In this document: positions 1-7,941 of the stretch, piece by piece
Numbering within the stretch: the first letter of the stretch is position 1
Layout: every line of letters starts with the position of its first letter
Assembly (NCBI RefSeq): GCF_014650335.1
Contig: NZ_BMUT01000019.1
Coordinates: forward strand, 1-64,000
Source of the DNA: Streptomyces hiroshimensis
GTDB lineage: Bacteria > Actinomycetota > Actinomycetes > Streptomycetales > Streptomycetaceae
Reading direction: 5' to 3'
DNA: 64,000 bases
Position numbers and translations under genes: made by a program
Notes under the pieces: generated by a model
Told to the model about the DNA's origin: nothing
Seen by the model: only the letters and a program-made list of their open reading frames with translations
Databases searched by the model: none

Positions 1-710
1 TCCTGGGCCGGGGTGACTTCGGCGGCGCCCGAGGCGAGCAGCAGCACGGTGTCGTTGGTGGACATACAGCCGTCGGAGTCGACCCGGTCGAAGGTCGTAC
101 GGGTCGCGGCGCGCAGGGCCGCGTCAAGACCGGCAGCATCGATGTCGGCGTCCGTGGTCAGGACCACGAGCATCGTGGCCAGCCCGGGCGCCAGCATCCC
201 CGCGCCCTTCGCCATGCCGCCCACCGTCCAGCCGTCACCCTGGACCACGGCCGTCTTGTGCACGGTGTCCGTGGTCTTGATCGCGATGGCGGCCTTCTCA
301 CCACCGTGCTCCGAGAGTTCGCCGACCGCCTTGCCGATGCCGGGCAGCAGCCGGTCCATAGGCAGCCGCACACCGATCAGACCCGTGGACGCCACAGCGA
401 TCTCGCCCGCGCTCTGCCCCAGCACCTCGGCCGCCTTCTCGGCGGTGGCGCAGGTGTCCCGGAAGCCGTCCGGTCCCGTGCAGGCGTTGGCACCGCCGGA
501 ATTGAGGACCACGGCCGAGACCCGGCCGCCCTCCAGAACCTGCTGCGACCACGCCACAGGCGCGGCCTTGACGCGGTTGGCGGTGAAGACGCCCGCGGCG
601 GCCAGGCGCGGACCGCGGTTGACGACCAGTGCCAGGTCGGGGCTGCCGCTCTCCTTGATCCCGGCGGAGATGCCCGCCGCCGTGAATCCCTTCGCTGCCG
701 TGACGCTCAC
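1..710 (-). CDS. argJ: Bifunctional glutamate N-acetyltransferase / N-acetylglutamate synthase (ArgJ), 3' end cut by window edge
   Basis: Arginine biosynthesis enzyme that transfers the acetyl group from N-acetylornithine to glutamate. About 236 N-terminal residues are visible and the frame is still open at position 1, so the gene is partial. The start is GTG at 710, preceded by a good GAGGAG Shine-Dalgarno that lies inside the small upstream ORF. Family hallmarks are the N-terminal GFTAAGISAGIK region, the VLNSGGANACTG segment, and the ATM motif within APGLATMLVVLTTDA, where ArgJ proteins autocleave before the nucleophilic Thr. It overlaps the preceding small ORF by 4 bp (GTGA) and follows argC, so it is part of an arg operon running leftwards out of the window. 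Confidence 0.95.
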   Translation of the reverse strand, partial: MSVTAAKGFTAAGISAGIKESGSPDLALVVNRGPRLAAAGVFTANRVKAAPVAWSQQVLEGGRVSAVVLNSGGANACTGPDGFRDTCATAEKAAEVLGQSAGEIAVASTGLIGVRLPMDRLLPGIGKAVGELSEHGGEKAAIAIKTTDTVHKTAVVQGDGWTVGGMAKGAGMLAPGLATMLVVLTTDADIDAAGLDAALRAATRTTFDRVDSDGCMSTNDTVLLLASGAAEVTPAQ

Positions 711-805
711 TGCTTCTCCTCGTTCTCGGCTGCGGCCCGGACGTCTCGGGGGTCGCACGGCACCAGCCGCGCGAGCACGGTCGCGATCAGCCTGCGGACG
801 CTCAT
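707..805 (-). CDS. Tiny 32-aa ORF translationally coupled between argC and argJ
   Basis: ATG at 805 overlaps the argC stop (ATGA, 805-802) and its own TGA overlaps the argJ GTG start (GTGA, 710-707), so it fills the argC-argJ gap exactly. It encodes 32 residues starting MSVRRLIATVLARL and ending ENEEKQ: a basic, amphipathic N-terminal half and an acidic tail. Thirty of its 32 sense codons end in G or C, as expected for a real Streptomyces gene. The argJ Shine-Dalgarno sits in its last codons. I do not recognise a family. It could be a small functional protein or a device that passes ribosomes from argC to argJ. No function is claimed. Confidence 0.6.
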   Translation of the reverse strand: MSVRRLIATVLARLVPCDPRDVRAAAENEEKQ

Positions 806-1827
806 GGCGCCACCCCCGTGGCCGGCAGGCCCAGTTCCTCGGGGAGACCGAGGGCGATGTTCATGCTCTGCACCGCGCCACCGGCCGTGCCCTTGGTCAG
901 GTTGTCGATCGCGCTCACCACGACGATCCGCCCCGCCGCCTCGTCCAGCGCCACCTGCACCAGCGCGGTGTTGGCGCCGACCACGGCTCCGGTCGTGGGC
1001 TGTCGTCCTTCGGGCAGCAGGTGGACGAAGGGCTCGTCCGCGAACGCCTTCTCGTACGCGGCCCGCAGGCTCCCGGCTGTCACGCCGGGCAGTGCCGGGG
1101 CCGAGCAGGTGGCGAGGATGCCGCGGGGCATGGGCACGAGGGTGGGGGTGAACGAGACCCTGACGGGCCGTCCGGCGACCGCGGAGAGGTTCTGGACGAT
1201 CTCGGGCGTGTGCCGGTGGGAGCCGCCCACACCGTAGGCGCCGGCGGAGCCCATGACCTCGGACCCCAGCAGGTGCGGCTTGGCCGCCTTGCCCGCACCC
1301 GACGTCCCCGACGCCGCGACGACCACCGCATCCGACCCGGCCAGCCCCGCCGCATACGCCGGGAACAGCGCCAGCGACACCGCCGTCGGGTAGCAACCGG
1401 GCACCGCGATACGCCGCGAGCCCCTCAACGCCTCCCGCCCACCCGGCAGCTCCGGCAACCCGTACGGCCACGTCCCGGCATGCGCCGAACCGTAAAACCG
1501 CTCCCACTCCCCCGCATCCTCCAACCGGAAGTCCGCACCGCAGTCGATCACCAGCGTCCCGTCACCGAGCTCGGCGGCGACGGCCGCGGACTGACCGTGC
1601 GGCAGCGCGAGGAAAACGACGTCGTGCCCGGCGAGGACCTGCGGGGAGGTTTCCTCGAAGACTCTTCCGGCCAGCGGGGCGAGATGGGGCTGCACCTCCC
1701 CCACGGGCCGCCCGGCGTTGGACGCGGCGGTCACCGCACCGATCTCGACGTCGGGATGCCCCAGCAGCAGCCGCAGCAATTCACCGCCCGCGTATCCACT
1801 CGCGCCCGCCACAGCTGTGCGCACCAT
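802..1827 (-). CDS. argC: N-acetyl-gamma-glutamyl-phosphate reductase (ArgC)
   Basis: NADPH-dependent reduction of N-acetylglutamyl phosphate to the semialdehyde, third step of arginine synthesis, cytosolic. The 341-aa product starts MVRTAVAGASGYAGGELLR, a Rossmann GxxGYxG nucleotide-binding start typical of ArgC. The catalytic Cys lies in the AVPGCYPTA motif near the middle. An in-frame ATG 22 codons upstream exists, but the extension is not family-like and would overlap the ARG-box-like palindrome, so 1827 is preferred. It is the first gene of the leftward arg operon and is coupled to the tiny ORF at 707-805 and then argJ. Confidence 0.95.
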   Translation of the reverse strand: MVRTAVAGASGYAGGELLRLLLGHPDVEIGAVTAASNAGRPVGEVQPHLAPLAGRVFEETSPQVLAGHDVVFLALPHGQSAAVAAELGDGTLVIDCGADFRLEDAGEWERFYGSAHAGTWPYGLPELPGGREALRGSRRIAVPGCYPTAVSLALFPAYAAGLAGSDAVVVAASGTSGAGKAAKPHLLGSEVMGSAGAYGVGGSHRHTPEIVQNLSAVAGRPVRVSFTPTLVPMPRGILATCSAPALPGVTAGSLRAAYEKAFADEPFVHLLPEGRQPTTGAVVGANTALVQVALDEAAGRIVVVSAIDNLTKGTAGGAVQSMNIALGLPEELGLPATGVAP

Positions 1828-1876
1828 GTTCCGTCGTTCCGTCCTTGCGTCGTTCATCGCCAGGGCAGGACGCATC

Positions 1877-1888
1877 TGCATGGATGCA
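1877..1888. promoter_or_regulatory. ARG-box-like palindrome upstream of argC
   Basis: TGCAT-GG-ATGCA is a perfect inverted repeat 50 bp upstream of the argC start. It resembles the core of Streptomyces ArgR (AhrC) operators, in which TGCAT/ATGCA half sites are common. Position and neighbour gene support arginine repression. Binding is inferred. Confidence 0.55.
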
Positions 1889-2003
1889 CGCAAATCCGCC
1901 CGCCGAAGAAAGGCCGAGCCGGCATCGGATTCCGCGCAGCACTACCACCGCCGTGCAGGGCAAGGCGGTCTCGAAGAGTGCAGGACGACACCCGAAGCGG
2001 GAC

Positions 2004-2022
2004 TTAGCTTAGGCTAACCTAA
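2004..2022. promoter_or_regulatory. Iron box (IdeR/DmdR1-type operator)
   Basis: The 19-bp sequence TTAGCTTAGGCTAACCTAA matches the actinobacterial iron-box consensus TTAGGTTAGGCTAACCTAA at 18 of 19 positions. It lies 177 bp upstream of the argC start and beyond the 3' end of the gene at 2100. No recognisable gene starts rightwards from it, so its target is unclear: the arg operon, or an unseen short transcript. Confidence 0.7.
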
Positions 2023-2099
2023 CCTGCATCGGGCAAGTGATCGACTTCGTTCGGCGAAAAGATCACATCGGCGGGGTCACACGGTGACGGAGACGCACC

Positions 2100-2948
2100 T
2101 CAGTCGCACTGGGGCGTGGCGCAGAGCTGCCACCGCGCGGCCCACCATCCGCTGGGTATCCCGTTGTTCGGGGCCTCCTCGGCGATCTGCCAGTAGCGGT
2201 CGCGGTTCCACTCACGGGCCGTCACCTTCAGCCGCTGGTCGGGCAGTTCGGTGACGGTGCTCGGCTGCCCCAGACCGACATCCGTCTCGGGCACCTTGCC
2301 CATCATCTCCGCCGGGTGCCAGACGCCGTCGGAGCTCAGCTGGGTGCGCGACTCCATGGAGCGGTCCGGCTTGCCGGAGGACGCCATGGCTATCAGGGTG
2401 CCGTTCGACCTTTTGAAGAGCACGAGGAAGCCGTGGTACGGGGACGGCTGGAGGCCGAAGTTCTCCGGCGTGGACCACTGCCCGCCCGCCGGTCCCTGCA
2501 CGGAGTGGCAGAAGCCGCCGTGGTCGAGCCAGAACACCTCGAGCCCGCCCGCCGCATTCTCGACTGCGGTCACGAAGCTCGCCTTCGGGCCGACCGTGCC
2601 GGCGCTGACCCGCTCCCAGGCCCCGTAGGAGCCCCCGGGCGCCGACTGCGCACGATGCCATACGAACGGCAGGCCTTGCGTGGCAGTGGAGTCGTAGAAC
2701 ACCTGGAACTGATCGACGCGGCCGTCGGCACGGGGAACGGAGACCGGGCTGCCGGACGCGCCGGTGGCGACGCCCTGTGCCCCGGGGTCCATGCTGCAGC
2801 CCCCCGACACCGGGGCCCGCGTCGTGGCGGCGGCGCCCTCGACCGCGACCTGCGCCGCGGGTGCCGCAGGCGCGGCGACCAGAGCTCCCGCGCAGGCGAC
2901 GGCGAGCGCGACAGCAGCACGAGTGACACTCCGGAAGGCTCTCCCCAT
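2100..2948 (-). CDS. Secreted protein of unknown function with lectin/sialidase-like repeats
   Basis: 282 aa from ATG 2948. The N-terminus MGRAFRSVTRAAVALAVACAG is a Sec signal peptide with a likely AxA cleavage site near residue 30. The mature part has motifs such as DGRVDQFQVFYDS, GLEVFWLDHGG and GTLIAMASSGKPD. Repeats of this kind, each reporting a quantity of the form DGRxxxF, are seen in fucose-lectin-like or sialidase-like beta-propellers of Streptomyces. There are several Cys in the mature region, including a C-terminal CATPQCD. The longer frame to 3260 has no family-like content. Function is unknown; an extracellular or cell-surface role is inferred. Confidence 0.75.
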   Translation of the reverse strand: MGRAFRSVTRAAVALAVACAGALVAAPAAPAAQVAVEGAAATTRAPVSGGCSMDPGAQGVATGASGSPVSVPRADGRVDQFQVFYDSTATQGLPFVWHRAQSAPGGSYGAWERVSAGTVGPKASFVTAVENAAGGLEVFWLDHGGFCHSVQGPAGGQWSTPENFGLQPSPYHGFLVLFKRSNGTLIAMASSGKPDRSMESRTQLSSDGVWHPAEMMGKVPETDVGLGQPSTVTELPDQRLKVTAREWNRDRYWQIAEEAPNNGIPSGWWAARWQLCATPQCD

Positions 2949-3842
2949 GGGCCAACACCTACCCCACACAGGCCACTTCACACACGCGTTCGCAATTCCG
3001 CTCACCCGGCACGGGCGCATCACGCCGTGAGTGCGCCCCTGACACGTTCCGGGTAACAGGCCGGAGAGAACCGGCCTCGGCGCGCCCGGCCGCCCTCCCG
3101 CCCATGCTGTCGGGCGGAACGCGACGTCACCTCCGCTGCAGGCGCCGGAGCCGGGCACCCTCCCGCCCACCACGCCCTCGATCGCGCTCGCCCGGCACGA
3201 CCCCGTTTCCGGCACGGACACCTCCGCACCCGGACATGACAACGGCACGTGCGTCCGCACGGCCTACGAGGAACAGGGGCCGGACGTCGACATGACGTAC
3301 GCGGCAGCACCTCCGTACGCGACACAGGAGCCGTAACGCTGTCCTGAACGAAGCCTGGGCGGCGGACCTACCACGCCCCGCAAGAAAGTGGAACCACCTC
3401 CTCGGCCCCTTGCCTTCACGCACGGAACCATCGGCCGGAATCTGTCTCTTCCACTTCCTCGGCCGCCGACCGCCGGTGGCGGAGAAGTACGGAGAAGTAC
3501 GGCGTGCACCGGCGCTGGCCAGTGCGCGTACTCCCCGCCCGTACGGAGGCACGGATTCAGCGCGGGCAGGGGAATGTGCCGGTCCGGACGGGGGGTGCAG
3601 AGAGCCCGGCGGCCTCCCCCTCCCGTCGGCCCGTACGCCGGAACCACGACTCCCGCACTCCGCAAGAGCCGCTTCGCGCCACCCGGAGGTCCGCCCGGGT
3701 GTCCCGGCCTGCCCGCCCACTCGGCCGGAAACTGCACTATCCGCCCCTCCGCGGCCCGATGAGACTCGACCGGCGTAAGCACCGGGCATCGGCCCGGTTC
3801 ACACCCGATCCGATCAAGACCGATCACGTGAGGAGTGTGTCG
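2949..3842. other. 894-bp stretch without a convincing gene, upstream of the Cys-rich peptide operon
   Basis: Open frames here on both strands are low-complexity Arg/Pro/Ala readings without family features, and none shows a consistent coding bias with a ribosome site. The stretch contains a tandem ggagaagtac repeat near 3480-3501. It probably holds the promoter and leader of the operon that starts at 3843. I see no tRNA or mobile-element end. Confidence 0.5.
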
Positions 3843-4040
3843 ATGTACGCAAAGCTCACCGAGCTGGGCAGTCGCCTGCTCGGGAAGTTCGTGCCCGAGA
3901 TCGATGCTGCGGCCGCGGAGCTCCTGTCCTGCGGCAACTACCCGGCCTGCTGGCAGTGCAGCGGCAAGTGCGGCTACAACGCCCCCTGCTGGGCCTGCTG
4001 CAACTCCAACGGCTGTCCCACGATCGTCTGTCAGTGCTAG
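3843..4040 (+). CDS. Cys-rich ribosomal peptide precursor (putative disulfide-rich RiPP/bacteriocin)
   Basis: 65 aa from ATG 3843, with AGGAG 8 bp upstream (3831-3835). Residues 1-29 form a Cys-free leader (MYAKLTELGSRLLGKFVPEI, then an AAAA run) with no classical hydrophobic signal sequence. The last 37 residues hold ten Cys, in patterns such as PACWQCSGKC, APCWACC and IVCQC, rich in Gly, Asn, Trp and Tyr. An AxA site before ELLSC would suit cleavage by the S26 peptidase encoded in the same operon. Four downstream genes (redox membrane protein, thioredoxin-like protein, ABC exporter, S26 peptidase) are what disulfide formation, export and leader removal would need. No modifying enzyme of known RiPP classes is present. 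Other readings: a Cys-rich metal-binding peptide, or a substrate like the methylamine dehydrogenase light chain. Confidence 0.75.
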   Translation: MYAKLTELGSRLLGKFVPEIDAAAAELLSCGNYPACWQCSGKCGYNAPCWACCNSNGCPTIVCQC

Positions 4041-4199
4041 CGATCGCGAGAACGGCGCTGAGAGCAGCACCCGGCACAACGCCGAGAACAGCACTCTCCT
4101 GCCGACCGGTTGAGAGACCCGGCCGGCGATGACCGACCGCCCCGACCGGGAGCGTCACGACCGCGAGCGTCACGACAACGGCTGGAGGAGGAAACCCAG

Positions 4200-4754
4200 G
4201 TGGGCTATCTGGCAATCGGAATCCAGTGTCTGATCGGCGCGGTCTTCCTCGCCTCGTCCCTCGGCAAGTCAGCGGGGCGAAGAGCGTTCGACCGGTTCGT
4301 GGTCTCGGTGGAGGGCATGCGGATCATGCCCTCACGCCGGGCCCGGTCGGTGGCCCGGGCCGTGGTGGCCGCCGAGTGCGCGGTGTGCGTGAGCCTCGCC
4401 GTGCCGGTGACGGCCGCCACGGTGGCGGGACTGGTGATCGCGGCGGGACTGCTGGCGGTCTTCACGGCCGCCATCGCGGTCTCCGTACGGCGGGGAGTGC
4501 GTACGCCCTGCCGGTGTTTCGGCGCCTCGGCGAGCCCACTGGGGCCGAGACACATCGTGCGCAACCTCGCCCTCACGGCCGCGGCGGTCACCGGCGCGGC
4601 GGCCGTCGCCGTGCCCGGGGCGACCACCCCGGGCGGCGCGGCCGTGGCGGTGCTCGGCGGCCTGCTCCTGGGCGGGCTGGTCGCCGCGCTCGACGACATC
4701 CTCGATCTGTTCCGGCCCGTCGAGGGCGCTCCGGGCCTCGCCCGCGGCCAGTGA
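4200..4754 (+). CDS. MauE/DoxX-family redox-associated membrane protein
   Basis: 184 aa from GTG 4200, with GGAGGAGG upstream. It has about four transmembrane segments (starting YLAIGIQCLIGAVFLASSLG, then VARAVVAAECAVCVSLAVPV, and two C-terminal ones). A cytoplasmic or interface loop carries the PCRCFG motif that is diagnostic of MauE-type proteins. MauE with MauD supports disulfide formation in the methylamine dehydrogenase light chain. Here it sits between a ten-Cys peptide gene and a TlpA-like gene, so a role in oxidising that peptide during export is inferred. The 159-bp gap from the precursor may hold a processing or attenuation element. Confidence 0.85.
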   Translation: MGYLAIGIQCLIGAVFLASSLGKSAGRRAFDRFVVSVEGMRIMPSRRARSVARAVVAAECAVCVSLAVPVTAATVAGLVIAAGLLAVFTAAIAVSVRRGVRTPCRCFGASASPLGPRHIVRNLALTAAAVTGAAAVAVPGATTPGGAAVAVLGGLLLGGLVAALDDILDLFRPVEGAPGLARGQ

Positions 4755-4847
4755 TCCCGACCGGCTCGAACCGACTCCGAACCGACTGCGGACTGCGAAC
4801 CGACTCCGAACAACCGACGCCAAGTGATCCCAGAGGAGACGACTTCC

Positions 4848-5402
4848 ATGCCCGTCCTGATCGCGGCGGTGGTCCTGGTGGGACTGCTCTGTACGCTGGA
4901 CCTGATCCTCACCCTGGGGGTGATCAAGCGGCTGCGGGAGCACACCGCGATGCTGTCCAAGATGGCCGACGGCAACGCGCCCGGCAGACCGCCCGTCATC
5001 AAGGTCGGTGAAGAGGTCGGCGAGTTCCAGGCCGTCTCCGTCGACGGCGAGCTGCTGACCCGCGAGTCGCTGTCCGGCGACACCCTGGTGGCGTTCTTCT
5101 CCCCCAGCTGCGGCCCGTGCCACGAGATGCTGCCGAAGTTCGCGGAGTACGCGCGTACGGTGCCCGGCGGCCGGAAGCAGGTGCTGGCCGTGGTGGTCGG
5201 CACGCCCGAGCGGGCCAAGGGGCAGGTCGCCGAGCTGAGCCCGGTCGCCCGCGTCGTGGTGCAGGGCAGCGAGCCCGTCCTGACCGACGCCTTCCAGATC
5301 ATGGGGTTCCCGACGCTGCTCGAGGTCGCCTCGGACGGCGCCGGCAGGCCCGTGATCGCGCGCAACAACGTGAACCTGGATTCCCCCGTCGTAGCCGCAT
5401 GA
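4848..5402 (+). CDS. Membrane-anchored TlpA/MauD-like thioredoxin-fold protein
   Basis: 184 aa from ATG 4848, preceded by GAGGAG. The N-terminal segment PVLIAAVVLVGLLCTLDLIL is a single membrane anchor, followed by a thioredoxin fold outside the membrane. The active site is SPSCGPC (CxxC) near residue 90 and the cis-Pro loop is GFPTLL near residue 153. Together with the preceding MauE-like protein it forms a MauD/MauE-type pair that exchanges disulfides with an exported Cys-rich substrate. Its stop overlaps the ABC transporter start by 4 bp (ATGA), indicating tight coupling. Confidence 0.88.
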   Translation: MPVLIAAVVLVGLLCTLDLILTLGVIKRLREHTAMLSKMADGNAPGRPPVIKVGEEVGEFQAVSVDGELLTRESLSGDTLVAFFSPSCGPCHEMLPKFAEYARTVPGGRKQVLAVVVGTPERAKGQVAELSPVARVVVQGSEPVLTDAFQIMGFPTLLEVASDGAGRPVIARNNVNLDSPVVAA

Positions 5403-7396
5403 ACGGGCAGGACCACGGCCGGCACCAGGCAGCCCCCGGTCCGGGGCCGGGCCCTGGACCGGGCCCTGCACCGATGCCCGGCCCGGGCACCGCCCCCGCC
5501 GACGCCGCCGGCCTCCCTCCCGCCCGCTCCGCCGGCCCCCGCGCCTCCGCCCGGCGGATCGCCGCGGCCGCCGCGCTGGTGGCGAGCGCGGCCCCCGCGG
5601 CCCTCGCGTGCTACCTGGCGCTGACGTTGGTGGCCGGCGCTCTCCCCGTGGTCACCGCCTGGCTGACCAAGCTGATGCTCGACGGTCTGGGCTCGGGCGC
5701 CTCCCTGGGCACGCTGCTGGGCCTGGGCGCCGGGCTCGCCGCGGCCGGGGCGGTCATCGCCGTGGTGCCGCAGGTCAGCCAGTACTTGCGGCGCGAGCTC
5801 GACCGCAGGGTCGGACTGCTCGCCGACGACCGGCTGTTCACGGCCGTGGAGGGCTTCGCGGGCCTGGGCCGCTTCGAGAACCCGCGCTTCCTGGACCGGC
5901 TGCGGCTCGCGCAGAGCTCCGGCGGCGGCATGCCCAACCAGGCCGTCGACGGAGCCGTCGGCATGGCTCGCAGCGCCATCACGATCGGCGGGTTCCTCGG
6001 CTCCCTGTCGCTGCTCAGCCCGTGGATGACCGCCCTGGTCCTGGGCGCTGCCGTGCCCACGCTGGTGTCCGAGGTCGCGATGGCACGGCGCAAGGCGCGC
6101 ACGCTGTGGGAGGTCGGACCGGTCGAGCGGCGGCAGATGTTCTACAGCGAGCTGCTGTCGAGCGTCGAAGCGGCCAAGGAGATACGGCTCTTCGGCATCG
6201 GTGCGTTCCTGCGGGGGCGGATGCTGGCCGACCGGCGTACGGCCGACGGCGCCAAGCGCACGGTGGACCGGCGCGAGGCCGTCGTCCAGTCCGGGCTCGG
6301 ACTGCTGGCCGCGCTCGTCTCCGGCGGCGGGCTGCTGTGGGCGGTGGGCGCCGCGCACTCCGGCACCCTGTCGGCCGGCGACGTCGTCATGTTCGTCGCC
6401 GCGGTGGCGGGCATCCAGGGCGCGCTGGCCACCCTGGCGAGCGAAGTGGCCCGCTCGCACCAGGCCCTGCTGATGTTCGACCACTACCTCGTGGTCGCGG
6501 GGGCCGGGCCGGACCTGCCCGTGCCCGCCGCACCCGCCCCACTGCCACCGCTGGCCCTCGGCATCGAGCTGCGCGACGTGTGGTTCCGGTACTCCGAGGA
6601 GCACCCGTGGGTGCTGCGCGGCGCCAGCCTGCGCCTGCGCCACGGCGAAGTGCTGGCCCTCGTCGGGCTCAACGGCGCCGGCAAGTCCACCCTGGTGAAG
6701 CTCCTGTGCCGGTTCTACGACCCCGAGCGCGGCGCGATCCTGTGGGACGGCGTGGACATCCGTACGGTCGACGTGGCGGAGCTGCGGCGGCGCATCGGCG
6801 CGGTGTTCCAGGACTACATGCACTACGACATGACGGCGGCGGAGAACATCGCCCTCGGCGATCTCACGGCGCTCGGCGACCGTCCTCGGATCGAGGCGGC
6901 CGCGGAGCGCGCCGGCATCCACTCCAGGCTCGCGGGCCTGCCGTACGGGTACGACACGCTGCTGTCGCGGAGGTTCTTCATGGAGTCCGACAAGGACAAC
7001 CCGGAGACCGGTGTGATCCTCTCCGGCGGCCAGCGCCAGCGGCTGGCGCTCGCCCGCGCGTTCCTGCGGGACCAGCGCGACCTGATGATCCTCGACGAGC
7101 CGTCGGCGGGGCTCGACGCCGAGGCGGAGCACGAGATCCACACCGCGCTGCGGCGGCACCGCGGCGAGCGGACCGGCCTCCTCATCTCCCACCGCCTGGG
7201 CGCGGTGCGCGACGCCGACGTCATCGCCGTCCTGGAGGACGGCCGCGTCGTGGAACAGGGCCCGCACGCCGAGCTGATCGGCTCCGGCGGCCGCTACGCG
7301 CGCCTGTTCGCCCTCCAGGCCGCCGGCTACCGGGCCGAAACCGGTGCCGGGAGCGGCGCCGGGAGCGAGCCCGCGTTCACCGGGGAGCCCCGGTGA
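5399..7396 (+). CDS. ABC exporter, fused transmembrane and ATPase domains
   Basis: 665 aa. A Pro/Gly-rich N-terminal tail (PGPGPGPGPGPAPMPGPG) precedes a six-helix type I exporter domain, then a nucleotide-binding domain with Walker A GLNGAGKST, signature LSGGQ, Walker B LMILDEP and a switch His in LLISHR. There is no N-terminal C39 peptidase domain, so the leader of the exported peptide must be cut by another enzyme; the S26 peptidase encoded next is the obvious candidate. Start ATG 5399 overlaps the stop of the thioredoxin-like gene. Likely substrate is the Cys-rich peptide encoded at 3843. A half-transporter acting as a homodimer is expected. Confidence 0.9.
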   Translation: MNGQDHGRHQAAPGPGPGPGPGPAPMPGPGTAPADAAGLPPARSAGPRASARRIAAAAALVASAAPAALACYLALTLVAGALPVVTAWLTKLMLDGLGSGASLGTLLGLGAGLAAAGAVIAVVPQVSQYLRRELDRRVGLLADDRLFTAVEGFAGLGRFENPRFLDRLRLAQSSGGGMPNQAVDGAVGMARSAITIGGFLGSLSLLSPWMTALVLGAAVPTLVSEVAMARRKARTLWEVGPVERRQMFYSELLSSVEAAKEIRLFGIGAFLRGRMLADRRTADGAKRTVDRREAVVQSGLGLLAALVSGGGLLWAVGAAHSGTLSAGDVVMFVAAVAGIQGALATLASEVARSHQALLMFDHYLVVAGAGPDLPVPAAPAPLPPLALGIELRDVWFRYSEEHPWVLRGASLRLRHGEVLALVGLNGAGKSTLVKLLCRFYDPERGAILWDGVDIRTVDVAELRRRIGAVFQDYMHYDMTAAENIALGDLTALGDRPRIEAAAERAGIHSRLAGLPYGYDTLLSRRFFMESDKDNPETGVILSGGQRQRLALARAFLRDQRDLMILDEPSAGLDAEAEHEIHTALRRHRGERTGLLISHRLGAVRDADVIAVLEDGRVVEQGPHAELIGSGGRYARLFALQAAGYRAETGAGSGAGSEPAFTGEPR

Positions 7397-7893
7397 CGGC
7401 CGGGCCCGTGCGGCGGCGGCTGCGCGGCGCGGCCGGGGTCGCAGCAGGTGCCGCGGCGGGCGCGGCGCTGGGCGCGGCCGTATGCCTGACGCGCGGTCTG
7501 GTCGTGGTCACCGTCCGCGGCACGAGCATGGCGCCGGCCTTCCGGGACGGCGACCGCGTCCTGGTCCGGCGCGGCCCGCGGCCGGCCGTGGGCCAGGTCG
7601 TGGTGGCCGAGCGGCCGGCCGGCGGCGGCACGTGGCCCGCACCGCCGGTACGCCCCGAGGCGGGCACGGCCGGCGTCCACGGCCGCGACTGGCTGATCAA
7701 ACGCGTGGCCGCGCTCCCCGGCGACCTCGTCCCGCTCGACTGCCTGCCCTCCCCCGCCACGGCGCCCGAGGAGCGCGTACCGCCGGGCAAGGTGATCCTC
7801 CTCGGCGACAACGGCCGGGTGAGCTTCGATTCGCGGGAGGTGGGCTACTTCCCGCTGGAGCGCGTCCTGGGAACGGTGCTGCTCCGGCGGTGA
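7393..7893 (+). CDS. S26-family signal peptidase
   Basis: 166 aa from GTG 7393, overlapping the ABC transporter stop (GTGA). One N-terminal transmembrane helix is followed by the catalytic Ser in RGTSMAPAF, the catalytic Lys in WLIKRVAALPGD, and the LLGDN...SFDSR box, which together define type I signal peptidases of the small Gram-positive type. Because it ends the Cys-rich peptide operon and the ABC exporter lacks a peptidase domain, it probably removes the precursor leader outside the membrane. A weak inverted repeat (TGACCTGCC near 7890 and GGCGGGTCA near 7937) follows. Confidence 0.88.
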   Translation: MTAGPVRRRLRGAAGVAAGAAAGAALGAAVCLTRGLVVVTVRGTSMAPAFRDGDRVLVRRGPRPAVGQVVVAERPAGGGTWPAPPVRPEAGTAGVHGRDWLIKRVAALPGDLVPLDCLPSPATAPEERVPPGKVILLGDNGRVSFDSREVGYFPLERVLGTVLLRR

Positions 7894-7941
7894 CCTGCCC
7901 GGGCGAGCAGGATCTCACCGCAGGCCGACCTCGCCGGCGGG

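Noticed and set aside
13..2007. 664-aa plus-strand open frame across argJ/argC
   Set aside because: Antisense shadow of argC and argJ, low-complexity Arg/Gly/Pro composition, no domain.
3504..3842. N-terminal extension of the Cys-rich peptide from an upstream ATG at 3504
   Set aside because: The extension is Arg/Pro-rich shadow sequence; ATG 3843 has its own AGGAG and gives a leader of usual size.
4205..7267. 1020-aa open frame on the minus strand over the peptide-export operon
   Set aside because: It mirrors the ABC transporter and neighbours, is Arg/Gln/His-rich without motifs, and the plus-strand genes have clear catalytic motifs and coupled starts.
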